Source: Phycisphaerae bacterium
Lineage (GTDB): Bacteria > Planctomycetota > Phycisphaerae > UBA1845 > UTPLA1
NCBI GenBank assembly: GCA_030432035.1
Contig: JAUIHO010000003.1
Coordinates: forward strand, 1 to 53,343
Direction: 5' to 3'
Length of the DNA stretch: 53,343 nt
The notes under the pieces are model-generated. The model did no database searches, was not told the DNA's origin, and was given only the letters and a program-made list of their open reading frames with translations. Positions 9,390 to 18,394 of this stretch are shown piece after piece. The translations under genes and the position numbers were made by a program. How positions within the stretch are numbered: the stretch's first letter is position 1; each line of letters starts with the position of its first letter.

Positions 9390-9779
9390 CTAGCTTGCTT
9401 TATCATCCAACTCATCAATGAGTTTTTGCAGCGCTTCGATGTCGTCGCGATTTAGATGTTGCGACTTGAGCAGTTGCAGCACCATCGGGCCGGCGGCACC
9501 GTCGTACAGTTCTTCGACCAACGACTTGATGCGATCCTTGCGGACGCGATTGCGCGTGACGGTCGCGCGATAGACGTAGGCCATGCCCGTCTTGTCGCTG
9601 CGGACCAAGCCCTTTTGTTCCATTCGCGTCATGAAGGTGAGCACAGTGGTGTACGCCCAGTCCTTACCGCGCTCGGTTAATGCGTCTAGCACCTGCCGCA
9701 CGGTGGCCGGACCGATGTCCCACATCACGCGTAGCACTTCGAGTTCGGCGGGGCTGAGATCGAGGGGTTTCTTACCCAC
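9390..9779 (-). CDS. BlaI/MecI-family transcriptional repressor
   Basis: A winged-helix repressor of about 129 residues. The N-terminal domain (LSPAELEVLRVMWDIGPATV...TTVLTFMTRMEQKGLV) is typical of BlaI/MecI, and the C-terminal helices form the dimerisation part that M56 peptidases cleave. A GTG at 9794 is possible, but I prefer the GTG at 9779: it has a GGAGGA ribosome site at 9787-9792 with 7-base spacing, and it leaves the operators wholly upstream. The M56 peptidase gene follows 101 bases downstream in the same direction, so this is a two-gene sensor/repressor unit. Autoregulation is expected from the two operator-like sites just upstream. Targets other than its own operon are not visible. 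Confidence 0.93.
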   Translation of the reverse strand: MGKKPLDLSPAELEVLRVMWDIGPATVRQVLDALTERGKDWAYTTVLTFMTRMEQKGLVRSDKTGMAYVYRATVTRNRVRKDRIKSLVEELYDGAAGPMVLQLLKSQHLNRDDIEALQKLIDELDDKAS

Positions 9780-9792
9780 GGGCGTATCCTCC

Positions 9793-9824
9793 ACTACAGT
9801 TGTCGTAGGCTACTACATCTGTCG
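9793..9824. promoter_or_regulatory. two tandem BlaI-type operator sites
   Basis: Two copies of ACTACA-NN-TGTCG lie at 9793-9805 and 9812-9824, 19 bases apart (about two helix turns). Each matches 7 of 8 positions of the TACA-NN-TGTA core known for BlaI/MecI operators. One overlaps the predicted start of transcription and the other lies between the -35 and -10 hexamers, which is where repressors of this family bind. Confidence 0.65.
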
Positions 9825-9835
9825 GAGGGTTGCAA
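9807..9835 (-). promoter_or_regulatory. candidate blaI-M56 promoter
   Basis: On the minus strand TTGCAA (9830-9835) is followed after 17 bases by TAGCCT (9807-9812). The match to the sigma-70 consensus is modest. The placement relative to the two operator copies and the repressor start is the main support. Confidence 0.4.
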
Positions 9836-10043
9836 GGATTTTCCCCGCTTTTTTCCGAAGGCCTGATTTTTCAGTAGCGAAGCGTCGGCACGAACGAGTG
9901 GATACCTGCTAAAACGCGGTAGCGAATCGGTTATCACGATTTGATTTTCGCCGCCGGAGCGAAAATATTTCGGACGACGGTCGGATTTTCGTCGCTGTGC
10001 CGCGATCGGTTTCAAAATAGGTAAGCTTTGCGGGTCGGGCTGG

Positions 10044-10247
10044 ATGAAATCGGCGGTTTTCGTTCAAATGGGCGGTATGAACGCGATTTTAGCTACATCC
10101 GAATCGGCAGGGGGCTGGGAGCTAACGCCTCAAAACATGTGGATCCCGTTTGCGATCATCGCCGTGCCGCCGGCCGTGCTGATGATCTGGTTCTTCTGGG
10201 CCGACAAACGCCTCCGCGAACGACGAGCGCGCCGCGCGAGCAAATAG
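10044..10247 (+). CDS. small single-pass membrane protein
   Basis: A 67-residue open frame with a hydrophobic helix at about residues 33-51 (WIPFAIIAVPPAVLMIWFFW) followed by a strongly basic tail (RLRERRARRASK). This is the positive-inside pattern of a membrane anchor, which a chance frame would rarely give. Internal ATG codons allow a shorter form from 10077 (56 residues). No good ribosome site is seen for either start. It lies 137 bases before the ABC transporter genes in the same direction. Function unknown. Confidence 0.5.
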   Translation: MKSAVFVQMGGMNAILATSESAGGWELTPQNMWIPFAIIAVPPAVLMIWFFWADKRLRERRARRASK

Positions 10248-10384
10248 CGAGCCGCCTCAACAGGTAAACGGCAGTGACTCAGCGCGATCGGGCCGAACCG
10301 TTGGGCAGGCGCGGTTGCCGTGATATCTCAATGGGGGCGTCGCTTCCGCGTTGAATGCGCGGGGCGTTCTTTGGAAGTCTTACC

Positions 10385-11350
10385 ATGCAAATTGCATTTG
10401 ACGGCGTTTCAAAATCCTTCGGTAGCGGTGCGCGGCGCGTCGTCGCTGTGAACGACGTGAGTTTCGAAGCCGCCGGCGGTACGGTGTTCGGCATACTGGG
10501 GCCGAACGGTGCCGGCAAGACCACGATGATCCGCATGCTGCTCGATGTGTTTCGGCCCGATTCGGGTCGCATTCATACCGACGGCGTCGTCAACGGCAAT
10601 CGCGAATTGTCGTTTCGCCAGCGCGTGGCCTATCTACCCGAAGAACGTGGCCTCTATCAAAAACGCAAAATCTCGGACGTGATTCATTACATCGGCGCGC
10701 TACGCGGTATGGATCGCGATCTAATCCGCACGCGCATGATGCCGCTGCTCGAACGGTTCGATCTTGTCGACTCACTCAAAAAGAAAGTGTCAACGCTATC
10801 GAAGGGCATGTCGCAAAAGCTGCAGATTATTCTCAGCGTCATACACGACCCGGATATGTTGATCTTTGACGAGCCGTTTAGCGGGCTCGACCCGGTCAAC
10901 GTACGTTTGGTGCGCGAACTGGTACGCGAACACCGCGACCGCGGCAAGCTCGTGTGCCTCTCGACGCACATGATGGCCGAGGTCGAAGCGCTGTGCGATC
11001 GCGTGATGATGATCGATCACGGTCGGCGCGTGTTATACGGCGCGCTGGATGAGGTGCGTCGCGCCAATACCGATTTTCAAGCGAGCGTGAATAAGGATTG
11101 CGACCCGACGGGCCTGCCCTGCGTCGTGCGTGTCGTGAAGGACGTCGATTTGAATCACGTGTATTTGAAAGATGGTGCGACGATCAACGACCTGATGCGC
11201 GAATTGGCGGCCGCCAAGCGCCCGGTCCGGCGACTTGTCGAAGGCATGCGCCCGATTGAAGACATCTTCATTTCAGTGGCGGGTAGCGCAGCCGATGGTG
11301 ATGCCACACCGCCGACGAAGCAAGCCGACGCCGTGGAGCGCAGTCTATGA
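10385..11350 (+). CDS. ABC transporter ATP-binding protein, NatA-like
   Basis: A 321-residue ATPase with Walker A GPNGAGKTT (39-47), the variant Q-loop YLPEERGLY (84-91), signature LSKGMSQKLQ (138-147), Walker B MLIFDEP (158-164) and a C-terminal domain of the DUF4162 type. YLPEERGLY is typical of the NatA branch of ABC-2 exporters. The open frame begins at 10355, but homology starts at MQIAFDGVSKSF, so I use the ATG at 10385. Its stop overlaps the start of the permease gene (ATGA at 11347-11350), so the two form one exporter. The substrate cannot be read from sequence. Sodium, drugs or peptides are all possible in this family. Confidence 0.95.
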   Translation: MQIAFDGVSKSFGSGARRVVAVNDVSFEAAGGTVFGILGPNGAGKTTMIRMLLDVFRPDSGRIHTDGVVNGNRELSFRQRVAYLPEERGLYQKRKISDVIHYIGALRGMDRDLIRTRMMPLLERFDLVDSLKKKVSTLSKGMSQKLQIILSVIHDPDMLIFDEPFSGLDPVNVRLVRELVREHRDRGKLVCLSTHMMAEVEALCDRVMMIDHGRRVLYGALDEVRRANTDFQASVNKDCDPTGLPCVVRVVKDVDLNHVYLKDGATINDLMRELAAAKRPVRRLVEGMRPIEDIFISVAGSAADGDATPPTKQADAVERSL

Positions 11351-12708
11351 CGGGCACGATCGCCAAATACGAGTTTTTGTTCACGATCAAGCGACCGGGC
11401 TATTTGATACTGACGTTTGGGTTGCCCGTGATCCTTGGAATGTATGCCGGTTTCATTTCGTTGATATCCGTCGCCACCGCAGGCGCGATGGCGAGCGGCC
11501 TATCGGCGCAAATCGGGGTGGTGGATAAGACGGGCTTGATTGAAGCGGCCGAACAGGCGGCGGAAGAAGCAGAGGCGACTCGGCGTGCAACGGAAGAGGC
11601 TGCGGCTACCATCGGTGCCGATCCAAAATCCGGGAAACTCAAGTCGCAACTCGACGCGCTCGAAGCCATGGTGCGTGAAGTCATCCCCGACGCACAACGA
11701 TACGACAGCTTAAAGGCAGGCCGCGTCGCACTGGAAGCCGGTGAGATCGACGGCTTGGTGCTCGTGCCGGAGGATTATCTACAAAAACGAACGCTCGATT
11801 ATTACACGCGGACGTGGCAGATGTTTAAGGGGCTCTCGGCGCCGCAGCAGGTGCGGCGACAGTTGTACGTCGGTGTGCTCGAACGGGCTGAGTTGACTGC
11901 CGAAGAACGCGCGATGATCGAAAGCCGCGGCAAAGGCGAAGGCTTAACCGAAACGGCGTACTACGAATTGGGGCTGGATGGCAAGTTCCTCAAGGTCGAC
12001 ACGCTCTCGCGGACCGTGAGTTTCGTGCTGCCTGCCGCCGTGGCCGGCATTCTGATCGTGGCGCTGTTGATTAACGCGGGCTTTCTGCTGGCGGGCGTGG
12101 CGGAAGAGAAAGAGAACAAGGTTTTCGAAGTCTTGTTCTCAATGGTGCGCGTCGATCACTTGTTGATGGGCAAAGTATTGGGCTTGAGCGCCGCTGCGTT
12201 GCTGCAGTTATTGATATGGGGCGCGATGATCTTGCCGCTCCCGTTTCTAACGTTTCTTGTTATCGATCAGGTCGTCGATTTCGAATGGCACGCGACGTCG
12301 TTATTACTCGCCGCACTGTTCTTTATTCTGGGCTTCTTGTTCTACGGCTCGCTCTTCGTCGGCATCGGCGCGTTGGGCAATAACGTCAAGGAATCGCAAC
12401 AGTATTCGACCATCATAGCGCTGCTGCCGGTGGTACCGATGGTCGCGTTTATGAGCCTGCTCAACAGTCCAAACGGTATCGTGGCGAGGGTGCTGGCGTG
12501 GTTTCCGCCCACGAGTGCGCCAGCGATGATGTTGCGGCTGGCGACACGCGAAGTGCCGCTGTGGGATGCTGCCGTTGCGGCGTTGTTGCTGATCGTTGGG
12601 ATTTGGATTTCCGTCAAAATCGCGGCGCGCATGTTGCTCGTTGGCGGCATGATGCGCGGTCAATCGCCCAACCCGCTCAAGATGCTGCGGCTGTTGCTCA
12701 ATCGATAA
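11347..12708 (+). CDS. ABC-2 type transporter permease, NatB-like
   Basis: A 453-residue permease with the ABC2_membrane_3 layout: one membrane helix at about 17-45, a large external domain of roughly 180 residues (Ala/Glu-rich coiled part first), and then five or six helices from about residue 225 to the end. The segment GVAEEKENKVFEVLFSMV after the second helix is the typical cytoplasmic loop of this family. It is translationally coupled to the ATPase gene. The two proteins should form a homodimer-based exporter in the inner membrane. Confidence 0.93.
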   Translation: MTGTIAKYEFLFTIKRPGYLILTFGLPVILGMYAGFISLISVATAGAMASGLSAQIGVVDKTGLIEAAEQAAEEAEATRRATEEAAATIGADPKSGKLKSQLDALEAMVREVIPDAQRYDSLKAGRVALEAGEIDGLVLVPEDYLQKRTLDYYTRTWQMFKGLSAPQQVRRQLYVGVLERAELTAEERAMIESRGKGEGLTETAYYELGLDGKFLKVDTLSRTVSFVLPAAVAGILIVALLINAGFLLAGVAEEKENKVFEVLFSMVRVDHLLMGKVLGLSAAALLQLLIWGAMILPLPFLTFLVIDQVVDFEWHATSLLLAALFFILGFLFYGSLFVGIGALGNNVKESQQYSTIIALLPVVPMVAFMSLLNSPNGIVARVLAWFPPTSAPAMMLRLATREVPLWDAAVAALLLIVGIWISVKIAARMLLVGGMMRGQSPNPLKMLRLLLNR

Positions 12709-12739
12709 CTTGCATATCAACTTTTACTCCGGGCCGATT

Positions 12740-13432
12740 ATGAAGAAAAAGAAACGCAAGACGAAAAGCATCGCCGACCATCCGGATGTGCAGCGGATGT
12801 ATGCACTCTCGGTCGAGTATTGCGACCTGCTGGAAAAGGGCACGCGAAGCAAACGCTATCTGTTGCGCCATCTGGGCGATTTGCTACCTCAGTTGTTCGC
12901 GGCGGCGATGGCGCTGCCATACGCACCTTGCTCGCGGCGCATTCAACGTGAGTTGTCTCATTGCTCAACGTACCTTGCAGGTAGGGAGCAATCGCCAAGT
13001 ATCCAACGCATAGCGAAGAGTAGTTCGTATTTAGATACCGTTGTTTCTACAAAGCCGTTTTTTAGGGTCATGGCTCGAATTCGCAATATCCTTGGCGAGT
13101 ATGACAAATATCGACACACGTTTGATCCCTACCGTGATCGAGATGTCATGTCGTCTACGCTCAGCAACGATTTAGCTGAGATATGGCAAAATGTCAGTCA
13201 TGCTCGCCTGCTGTTCAAACTGGATGAAGATACAGCAAAGAAACATGCGATTTGGTCGTGGTCGTTCGATGTACGACAACATTGGGGAAGTTGTCACTAC
13301 TGCGATGCGATGAAGGCGATCTTCTTTGCGATGAGCGATATTGGCGATGACGACTGGCGCTATCGAACGCTTACAGCAAAACGCCTGCCACGCGGACAAT
13401 ACCGTCGTACCAAGCGTAGAAAAAGAGTCTAA
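12740..13432 (+). CDS. DUF5063 domain protein
   Basis: A 230-residue soluble protein. The C-terminal half fits my memory of DUF5063: a FDPY segment, then SNDLAEIWQNVSHARLLF and AIWSWSFDVRQHWGSC. The N-terminal half is helical (SVEYCDLLE...YLLRHLGDLLPQLFAAAMALP). The N-terminus and C-terminus are both very basic (KKKKRKTK and RRTKRRKRV). The open frame starts at 12710, but the ATG at 12740 gives the natural start. It follows the permease stop by 31 bases and may be co-transcribed with the exporter. No function is known for this domain. It is convergent with metH, 43 bases away. Confidence 0.8.
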   Translation: MKKKKRKTKSIADHPDVQRMYALSVEYCDLLEKGTRSKRYLLRHLGDLLPQLFAAAMALPYAPCSRRIQRELSHCSTYLAGREQSPSIQRIAKSSSYLDTVVSTKPFFRVMARIRNILGEYDKYRHTFDPYRDRDVMSSTLSNDLAEIWQNVSHARLLFKLDEDTAKKHAIWSWSFDVRQHWGSCHYCDAMKAIFFAMSDIGDDDWRYRTLTAKRLPRGQYRRTKRRKRV

Positions 13433-13475
13433 CGCGCGCAGCCAGCAACGCAGGCCACTAGAATAACCGCGACTT

Positions 13476-16400
13476 CTATGCCACCCCAATCCGCTGCTTC
13501 ACCTCTGGGTCGGTCGCAGCATTGCGCACGTTGAAGTACCGCGCTTCCGGGTGATGCGCCACGATCGCGCTGGTGCTTTGCTCGGGCTCAAGCTGATATT
13601 CTTCGCTCAGCGTGATGCCGATGCGCTCGGGTTCGAGTAGCGGCCAGAGTTTTTCCTGATCGCCCAGTTCCGGGCAAGCCGGGTAACCAAAGCTGTAACG
13701 GCTGCCCTGATAACCTTGCTGAAAGAGTCTACGCATCTCGCGTGCGTCGTCACCGGCAATGCCGAGTTCCATGCGGATTTGCTTGTGCATGTATTCGGCC
13801 AACGCTTCGGCGCACTCGACGCCAAGGCCGTGCAGGTGTAGGTAGTCGCGATATTGATCGGCCTTGAACCACTGTTGCGCGACTTCCGTTGCCGCGCGGC
13901 CGACCGTCACGATCTGAAACGCCGCGACATCGATCTCGCCCGACGACACCGGTCGCCAGAAGTCCGACAAACACCAGAACGGCTTCTTGTGTTGCCGCGG
14001 GAAGTTGAAACGCATGATCTCGCGGCGATCGAACGACTTGGCATCGATCGCGCCCGGGTCGGTCGGCGGTTCGTAAAGAATCAGGTCGTCGCCTTCGCTG
14101 TTGCAGGGCCAATAGCCATAAACGGCTTGCGGATTCAGGATGTTCTCGGCACGGCACCGCGCGACGAGATCGTTCAGGATCGGTCGCACTTCACGCTTCA
14201 CATAATCGGCGTACTCATCTGCGCTGCGACGATTCTTTTTGTATTGCCACTGCACCTGGAAGAGCATGACTTCGTTGATGTAGCCGAGCACGCTTTGCAG
14301 GTCGATGCGTTCGATCACGCGCGAGCCCCAGAAAGGCGGCGCGGGAATCGGGTTATTCGTTGCAACGTCGCTGCGGTCAGGAATCTCAATCTGCGGTGCG
14401 GCTACGCCGCCGTCGTTCTTGGGTTGCGCCGCAGCTTTCTTTTCTTGCTTCGGTGCTTCAACCAACGATTCACCGGCGGCGAGTTTATCCATCAGGCGCA
14501 AACCTTCGAAGGCATCTTTGGCATAAGCGACGTCGCCGTTGTATAGATCGCGCAAATCGTGTTCGACGTAGTTGCGCGTCAGCGCTGCGCCACCCAAGAT
14601 TACCGGAATCTTCATCCCGCGTTCGTTTAGCACCTGCAAGTCATCACGCATGACGACGGTCGATTTCACCAACAAGCCCGACAAGCCGACGGCGTTCGGC
14701 TTATACCGGTCCCAGGCTTCGATGATGTTATTGATCGGTTGCTTGATGCCAAGATTGTGCACCTTGTAGCCGTTGTTGGTCAGGATGATATCGACGAGGT
14801 TCTTACCGATGTCGTGCACGTCACCTTTGACGGTTGCGAGCACGATAATGCCTTTTTCTTCGCCCTCGATGCGTTCCATATGCGGTTCGAGATGCGCGAC
14901 GGCGGCTTTCATCGTTTCGGCCGAGCTAAGCACGAACGGCAATTGCATCTTGCCCGCGCCGAACAAATCGCCGACGACCTTCATCCCGTTAAGCAGAAAC
15001 GTATTGATGATGTGCAACGGCTCGTACTGTTGCATCGCTTCGTCGAGGTCTTCACCGATGCCGATGCGATTACCGTCGATGATGCGCTGCTTGAGGCGTT
15101 CTTCGATCGGCAAATCTTCGATCGATTCCTTCTCGTCGAACTCGCTGCTATCGCTGAAGAGCGACATAAAGTGCGTGAGCGGGTCGAAGCCTTCGCGCCG
15201 GCGGTCGTAAATCAAATCGAGCGCCGCATCCCAGCGTTCGTCGCTGATCTTGTTGCGCGGCAGAATCTTACTGACGTGCACGATGGCACCCGTCAGCCCG
15301 CGGTCGCGCGCTTCGGAGAGAAACACCGAGTTCAACACGGCTCGCGCCGCCGGGTCGAGGCCGAAGCTGATATTGGAAAGCCCAAGTAGCGAACCGCACT
15401 TGGGGAATTCCTTCATGATCATCTCGATGCCGTCGAGCGTTTCCAAACCGAGCCGACGATCCGCGTCGTTGCCGGTCGTGATTGGGAACGTTAGGCAGTC
15501 GAACAGGATGTCTTCTTCATCGATGCCGAATTTATTGGTAAGCAGGTCGTGCAGGCGGCGGGCAATCTCGATCTTGCGCTTCCCCGTTTTGGCCATCGCC
15601 TCTTCCGGGTCTTCGTCAATCGTGAGCGCGACCACAGCCGCACCGTACTTGCGCAGCAGCGGGCATACCTTTTCGAGTTTCTCTTCGCCGTCTTCGAGGT
15701 TGACGGAGTTAATGATGTTCTTGCCGCCGGCCAGCTTGAGCCCGGCTTCCAATACCTCGGGCTCGGTCGAGTCCAACATCAGCGGCACGGTCACATCTTT
15801 GGCATAGCGTGCGGCGAGCTTGGCCATATCGGGGGCGCCGTCGCGCCCGACGTAGTCGACACAAAGGTCGAGGACGTGCGAACCTTCTTTAACTTGTTCG
15901 CGACCCATCTCGACGAGGCCGTCGACGTCGTCTTCGAGCAGCAAACGCTTGAACTTGCGGCTACCATTGGTGTTGCTGCGCTCGCCGACGATGAGGAAGC
16001 TGTTGTCCTGCACCAGCGTGCAGTTTTGATACAGGCTCGACACGCTGGCTTGATGAATCGGCTCGCGTTTCTTCGGCTTGAGATCCTTAACGGCTTCGTG
16101 AATCGCCTTGATATGCGCGGGCGTGGTTCCGCAGCAACCGCCGACGATGTTGACGCCGTCGGCTTCGACGAACTCGCGCGCCCACTTGGCAAGTTCTTCG
16201 GGCGTCAACGCGTAGTGCGTTTTGCCATCGACCAATTCCGGCAAACCCGCATTGGGCACCACACTGATGAAGCGATCGCAGTAGTGGCCCAAGTGCTGTA
16301 CGTGTTCGGACATTTCCTGCGGGCCGGTCGCACAGTTCATGCCGATGACCTGCACTTGCGGAAACGCTTCGAGCGCCGTCATCGCCGCGCCGATCTCGGT

Positions 16401-17027
16401 GCCGACGAGCATCGTGCCCGTCACTTCGATCGTCACTTGCACGATGATGGGCAGCTTCTTGCCGCGCTCTTCCATCGCGATGGTCGCACCGTTGATGGCC
16501 GACTTGGCTTGCAAAATATCCTGACAGGTTTCGATGATGAATGCATCTGCGCCGCCGTCGATTAGTCCGCGCGCTTGTTCGGCGTAGCTGTCTTCGAGTA
16601 CGTCGTAAGGCGCGTGGCCGAGGGAGGGCAGTTTGGTTCCGGGGCCCATTGATCCCAACACGAAGCGCGGCTTGTCGGGCGTGGAATATTTATCCGCCAC
16701 GCGCCGCGCCAATTCGGCGGATTGCTTATTAAGCGAATACGTTTCGTCGGTCAGATCGAATTCCGCCAACACGATCTTGTTGGCACCGAACGTATTGGTC
16801 TCGATGCAGTCGGCGCCGACTTCGAAAAAGCTCGCGTGAATTTCCTCCATCACGTCGGGCCGCGTTTCGGTGATCACCTCCGGACAGTTCTCGCAGTTCC
16901 GATAATCCTTTTCAAGCGTCAGGTCGTACGAGTACACGCTGGTACCCATCGCACCATCGATGATCAGGATGCGGTCGCGCAGGGCGTCAAGAAACGGGCT
17001 ATCAAAGCTGAAGTCGGGTTTCGCCAA
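13476..17027 (-). CDS. metH: cobalamin-dependent methionine synthase
   Basis: Full-length MetH, 1183 residues. It transfers the methyl group of 5-methyltetrahydrofolate to homocysteine through cobalamin. The order is homocysteine domain (about 10-330, with zinc ligands in GMNCATGP and GGCCGTTP), pterin domain (about 340-600), cap and B12 domain (about 640-860, with the cobalt-ligand histidine in DVHDIGKN near 739), an Ala/Lys linker, and the AdoMet reactivation domain (about 940-1183, ending near AIVAHHPEARYF). The start codon is TTG at 17027, with AAAGGAG eight bases upstream and homology beginning at once. All four modules are present, so no separate reactivation protein is needed. No cobalamin or SAM riboswitch was recognised in the 229 bases upstream. 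Confidence 0.97.
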   Translation of the reverse strand: MAKPDFSFDSPFLDALRDRILIIDGAMGTSVYSYDLTLEKDYRNCENCPEVITETRPDVMEEIHASFFEVGADCIETNTFGANKIVLAEFDLTDETYSLNKQSAELARRVADKYSTPDKPRFVLGSMGPGTKLPSLGHAPYDVLEDSYAEQARGLIDGGADAFIIETCQDILQAKSAINGATIAMEERGKKLPIIVQVTIEVTGTMLVGTEIGAAMTALEAFPQVQVIGMNCATGPQEMSEHVQHLGHYCDRFISVVPNAGLPELVDGKTHYALTPEELAKWAREFVEADGVNIVGGCCGTTPAHIKAIHEAVKDLKPKKREPIHQASVSSLYQNCTLVQDNSFLIVGERSNTNGSRKFKRLLLEDDVDGLVEMGREQVKEGSHVLDLCVDYVGRDGAPDMAKLAARYAKDVTVPLMLDSTEPEVLEAGLKLAGGKNIINSVNLEDGEEKLEKVCPLLRKYGAAVVALTIDEDPEEAMAKTGKRKIEIARRLHDLLTNKFGIDEEDILFDCLTFPITTGNDADRRLGLETLDGIEMIMKEFPKCGSLLGLSNISFGLDPAARAVLNSVFLSEARDRGLTGAIVHVSKILPRNKISDERWDAALDLIYDRRREGFDPLTHFMSLFSDSSEFDEKESIEDLPIEERLKQRIIDGNRIGIGEDLDEAMQQYEPLHIINTFLLNGMKVVGDLFGAGKMQLPFVLSSAETMKAAVAHLEPHMERIEGEEKGIIVLATVKGDVHDIGKNLVDIILTNNGYKVHNLGIKQPINNIIEAWDRYKPNAVGLSGLLVKSTVVMRDDLQVLNERGMKIPVILGGAALTRNYVEHDLRDLYNGDVAYAKDAFEGLRLMDKLAAGESLVEAPKQEKKAAAQPKNDGGVAAPQIEIPDRSDVATNNPIPAPPFWGSRVIERIDLQSVLGYINEVMLFQVQWQYKKNRRSADEYADYVKREVRPILNDLVARCRAENILNPQAVYGYWPCNSEGDDLILYEPPTDPGAIDAKSFDRREIMRFNFPRQHKKPFWCLSDFWRPVSSGEIDVAAFQIVTVGRAATEVAQQWFKADQYRDYLHLHGLGVECAEALAEYMHKQIRMELGIAGDDAREMRRLFQQGYQGSRYSFGYPACPELGDQEKLWPLLEPERIGITLSEEYQLEPEQSTSAIVAHHPEARYFNVRNAATDPEVKQRIGVA

Positions 17028-17256
17028 GGGAAAATCTCCTTTCGGAGCATGTTACGCCGGAAATTCTGTTGATGGTAGCAAATCTCAACGGCCATCCGCC
17101 AAAAATCGACGGATAGGGGCCGCTAGGGGGATGCTATATCCATTTATTCGGATTTACAAATGAATTAGGGTGGAATTTGACGCATCCCAGCCGAAATGGC
17201 GGCGGCGTCGATCAGAAAATTTTCGAGAGGGTGCGGAGGAAAAATCGGGGCCTGGG

Positions 17257-18081
17257 TTACTCGGTGCCCACCGCCAACCTCGGCTCCAGATGATGGTGCA
17301 CCTGGCGCGAGCCGCGGTTGGTCTTCACGATGTGCTTGTAGAGTTCACCGCGAACGAAGCGACGCGTGACGCAGTCGGCGTGGCCGCCCGTCCAGCCGAG
17401 GCTGGCGTGTTGGCGCGTGCGGCTGATGTTAACGACCCGACCCGAATCGGAACCCGGTCCGCGCAGGCCGACAAGGCCAGCCGAATCGTCAAAGCTTCCG
17501 TCGATCGTCCCCAGCGTTCGGACCGGCCCTTGCAAGACCGGGTCGCTGGTCGTGTGGTAAACGTAAATCTTGCCCTTCATGTTTTTGAGGGCCTTTGTCA
17601 CGTCGTAGCGGCTCGACAAACTGGAGCCAACCATGATGAAGTTATTCACCTTGTAGGGCGGCTTTACGTTTTCAATGGCCCAAATGCCAACACCGGTGCC
17701 GGCGGATAGGGCGATGATATTGGCGTCACGCTTGGGGTGAGTTCTAAGGTAACGGGTGATGTCGCGGCCGAGCGATTCACCCGAGCCTCGCGCGATAAAA
17801 CGCAACGTTTGATCGAGCGCGGGATTGAGCGTAAGCGACCAACGATGGTTGCTAACGGCACCTTGGTAACCGCGATCTTCGAGACCGGCGGGCACGCCAA
17901 TGGCTCCAAAGCCCCAGTTGCCGGCACCGTCGATGTACCATGTGCGGCCGAACTCTTCCTTCGGATCGGAGCAGCCACCTGCCACGGCGGCAAACCCTGC
18001 GACGATTGCGACGAGGCAGATGGTGCGTACGAATCGGGAATGGCCAAGCGCGGTTGTTGCGCGGGTCGAGTCGATCAACAT
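17257..18081 (-). CDS. lipoprotein with alpha/beta-hydrolase-like fold
   Basis: A 274-residue protein with a signal sequence ending in the lipobox VAGGC (Cys37), so it is probably lipid-anchored. The mature part has features of an alpha/beta hydrolase: a nucleophile-elbow-like IIALSAGTG, a later Asp in YHTTSDPVLQG, and a His near the end (GGHADC). These could form a Ser-Asp-His triad, but the elbow lacks the first Gly of G-x-S-x-G. The open frame extends to 18126, but the signal peptide starts at the ATG at 18081. It lies between metH and mutS in the same direction with large gaps, so it is probably separately transcribed. Substrate unknown. Confidence 0.75.
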   Translation of the reverse strand: MLIDSTRATTALGHSRFVRTICLVAIVAGFAAVAGGCSDPKEEFGRTWYIDGAGNWGFGAIGVPAGLEDRGYQGAVSNHRWSLTLNPALDQTLRFIARGSGESLGRDITRYLRTHPKRDANIIALSAGTGVGIWAIENVKPPYKVNNFIMVGSSLSSRYDVTKALKNMKGKIYVYHTTSDPVLQGPVRTLGTIDGSFDDSAGLVGLRGPGSDSGRVVNISRTRQHASLGWTGGHADCVTRRFVRGELYKHIVKTNRGSRQVHHHLEPRLAVGTE

Positions 18082-18394
18082 AAGACGTGCTTCTCTATAT
18101 CTGGTGCCGAAATGGCTGCTGAACACTGAGTTTGACCGCTCCGCCGTCGGTCAATCTATGGTTGAAATGGTAGCAATTTTTGCCGATCCGTCCAGCAGGA
18201 GGGACGGGATATGGGCCTTTTGCGTGGTGATCGAGATTCCCAATCGCCGTCCTGCACTTAGCCCTCCGGCCATTGGCCGAGGACTGCTCGGGACGTGACG
18301 TGCGGCATATCGAAAGATTTCCCAACCTTCGCTGGCACGAAGGATGGGGCACCCCAGAGGCGTTCCGCACGGCACATGGCCTCGCCGTCTGGCT
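18082..18394. other. intergenic region between mutS and the lipoprotein gene
   Basis: No gene was seen. The stretch contains short inverted repeats: CCGTCC/GGACGG at 18188-18207, a CGGCC/GGCCG dyad near 18267-18279, and the larger hairpin at 18321-18348. Confidence 0.55.
18321..18348. repeat. intergenic palindrome, possible dispersed element
   Basis: An 11-bp inverted repeat (CCCAACCTTCG / CGAAGGATGGG, one mismatch) with a 6-base loop lies 47 bases beyond the mutS stop. The GATGGGGCACCC flank resembles palindromes that recur between genes in planctomycete genomes. It may also help end the mutS transcript. Confidence 0.5.

Noticed and set aside
14739-15389. Long plus-strand open frames inside metH (also 19349-20032 and 20087-21250 inside mutS)
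   Set aside because: They are shadows of strongly conserved genes on the opposite strand. The G/C-rich third positions create long antisense frames.
17028-17256. Cobalamin or SAM riboswitch upstream of metH
   Set aside because: I looked for the B12-box and SAM-type conserved cores on the minus strand and saw none.
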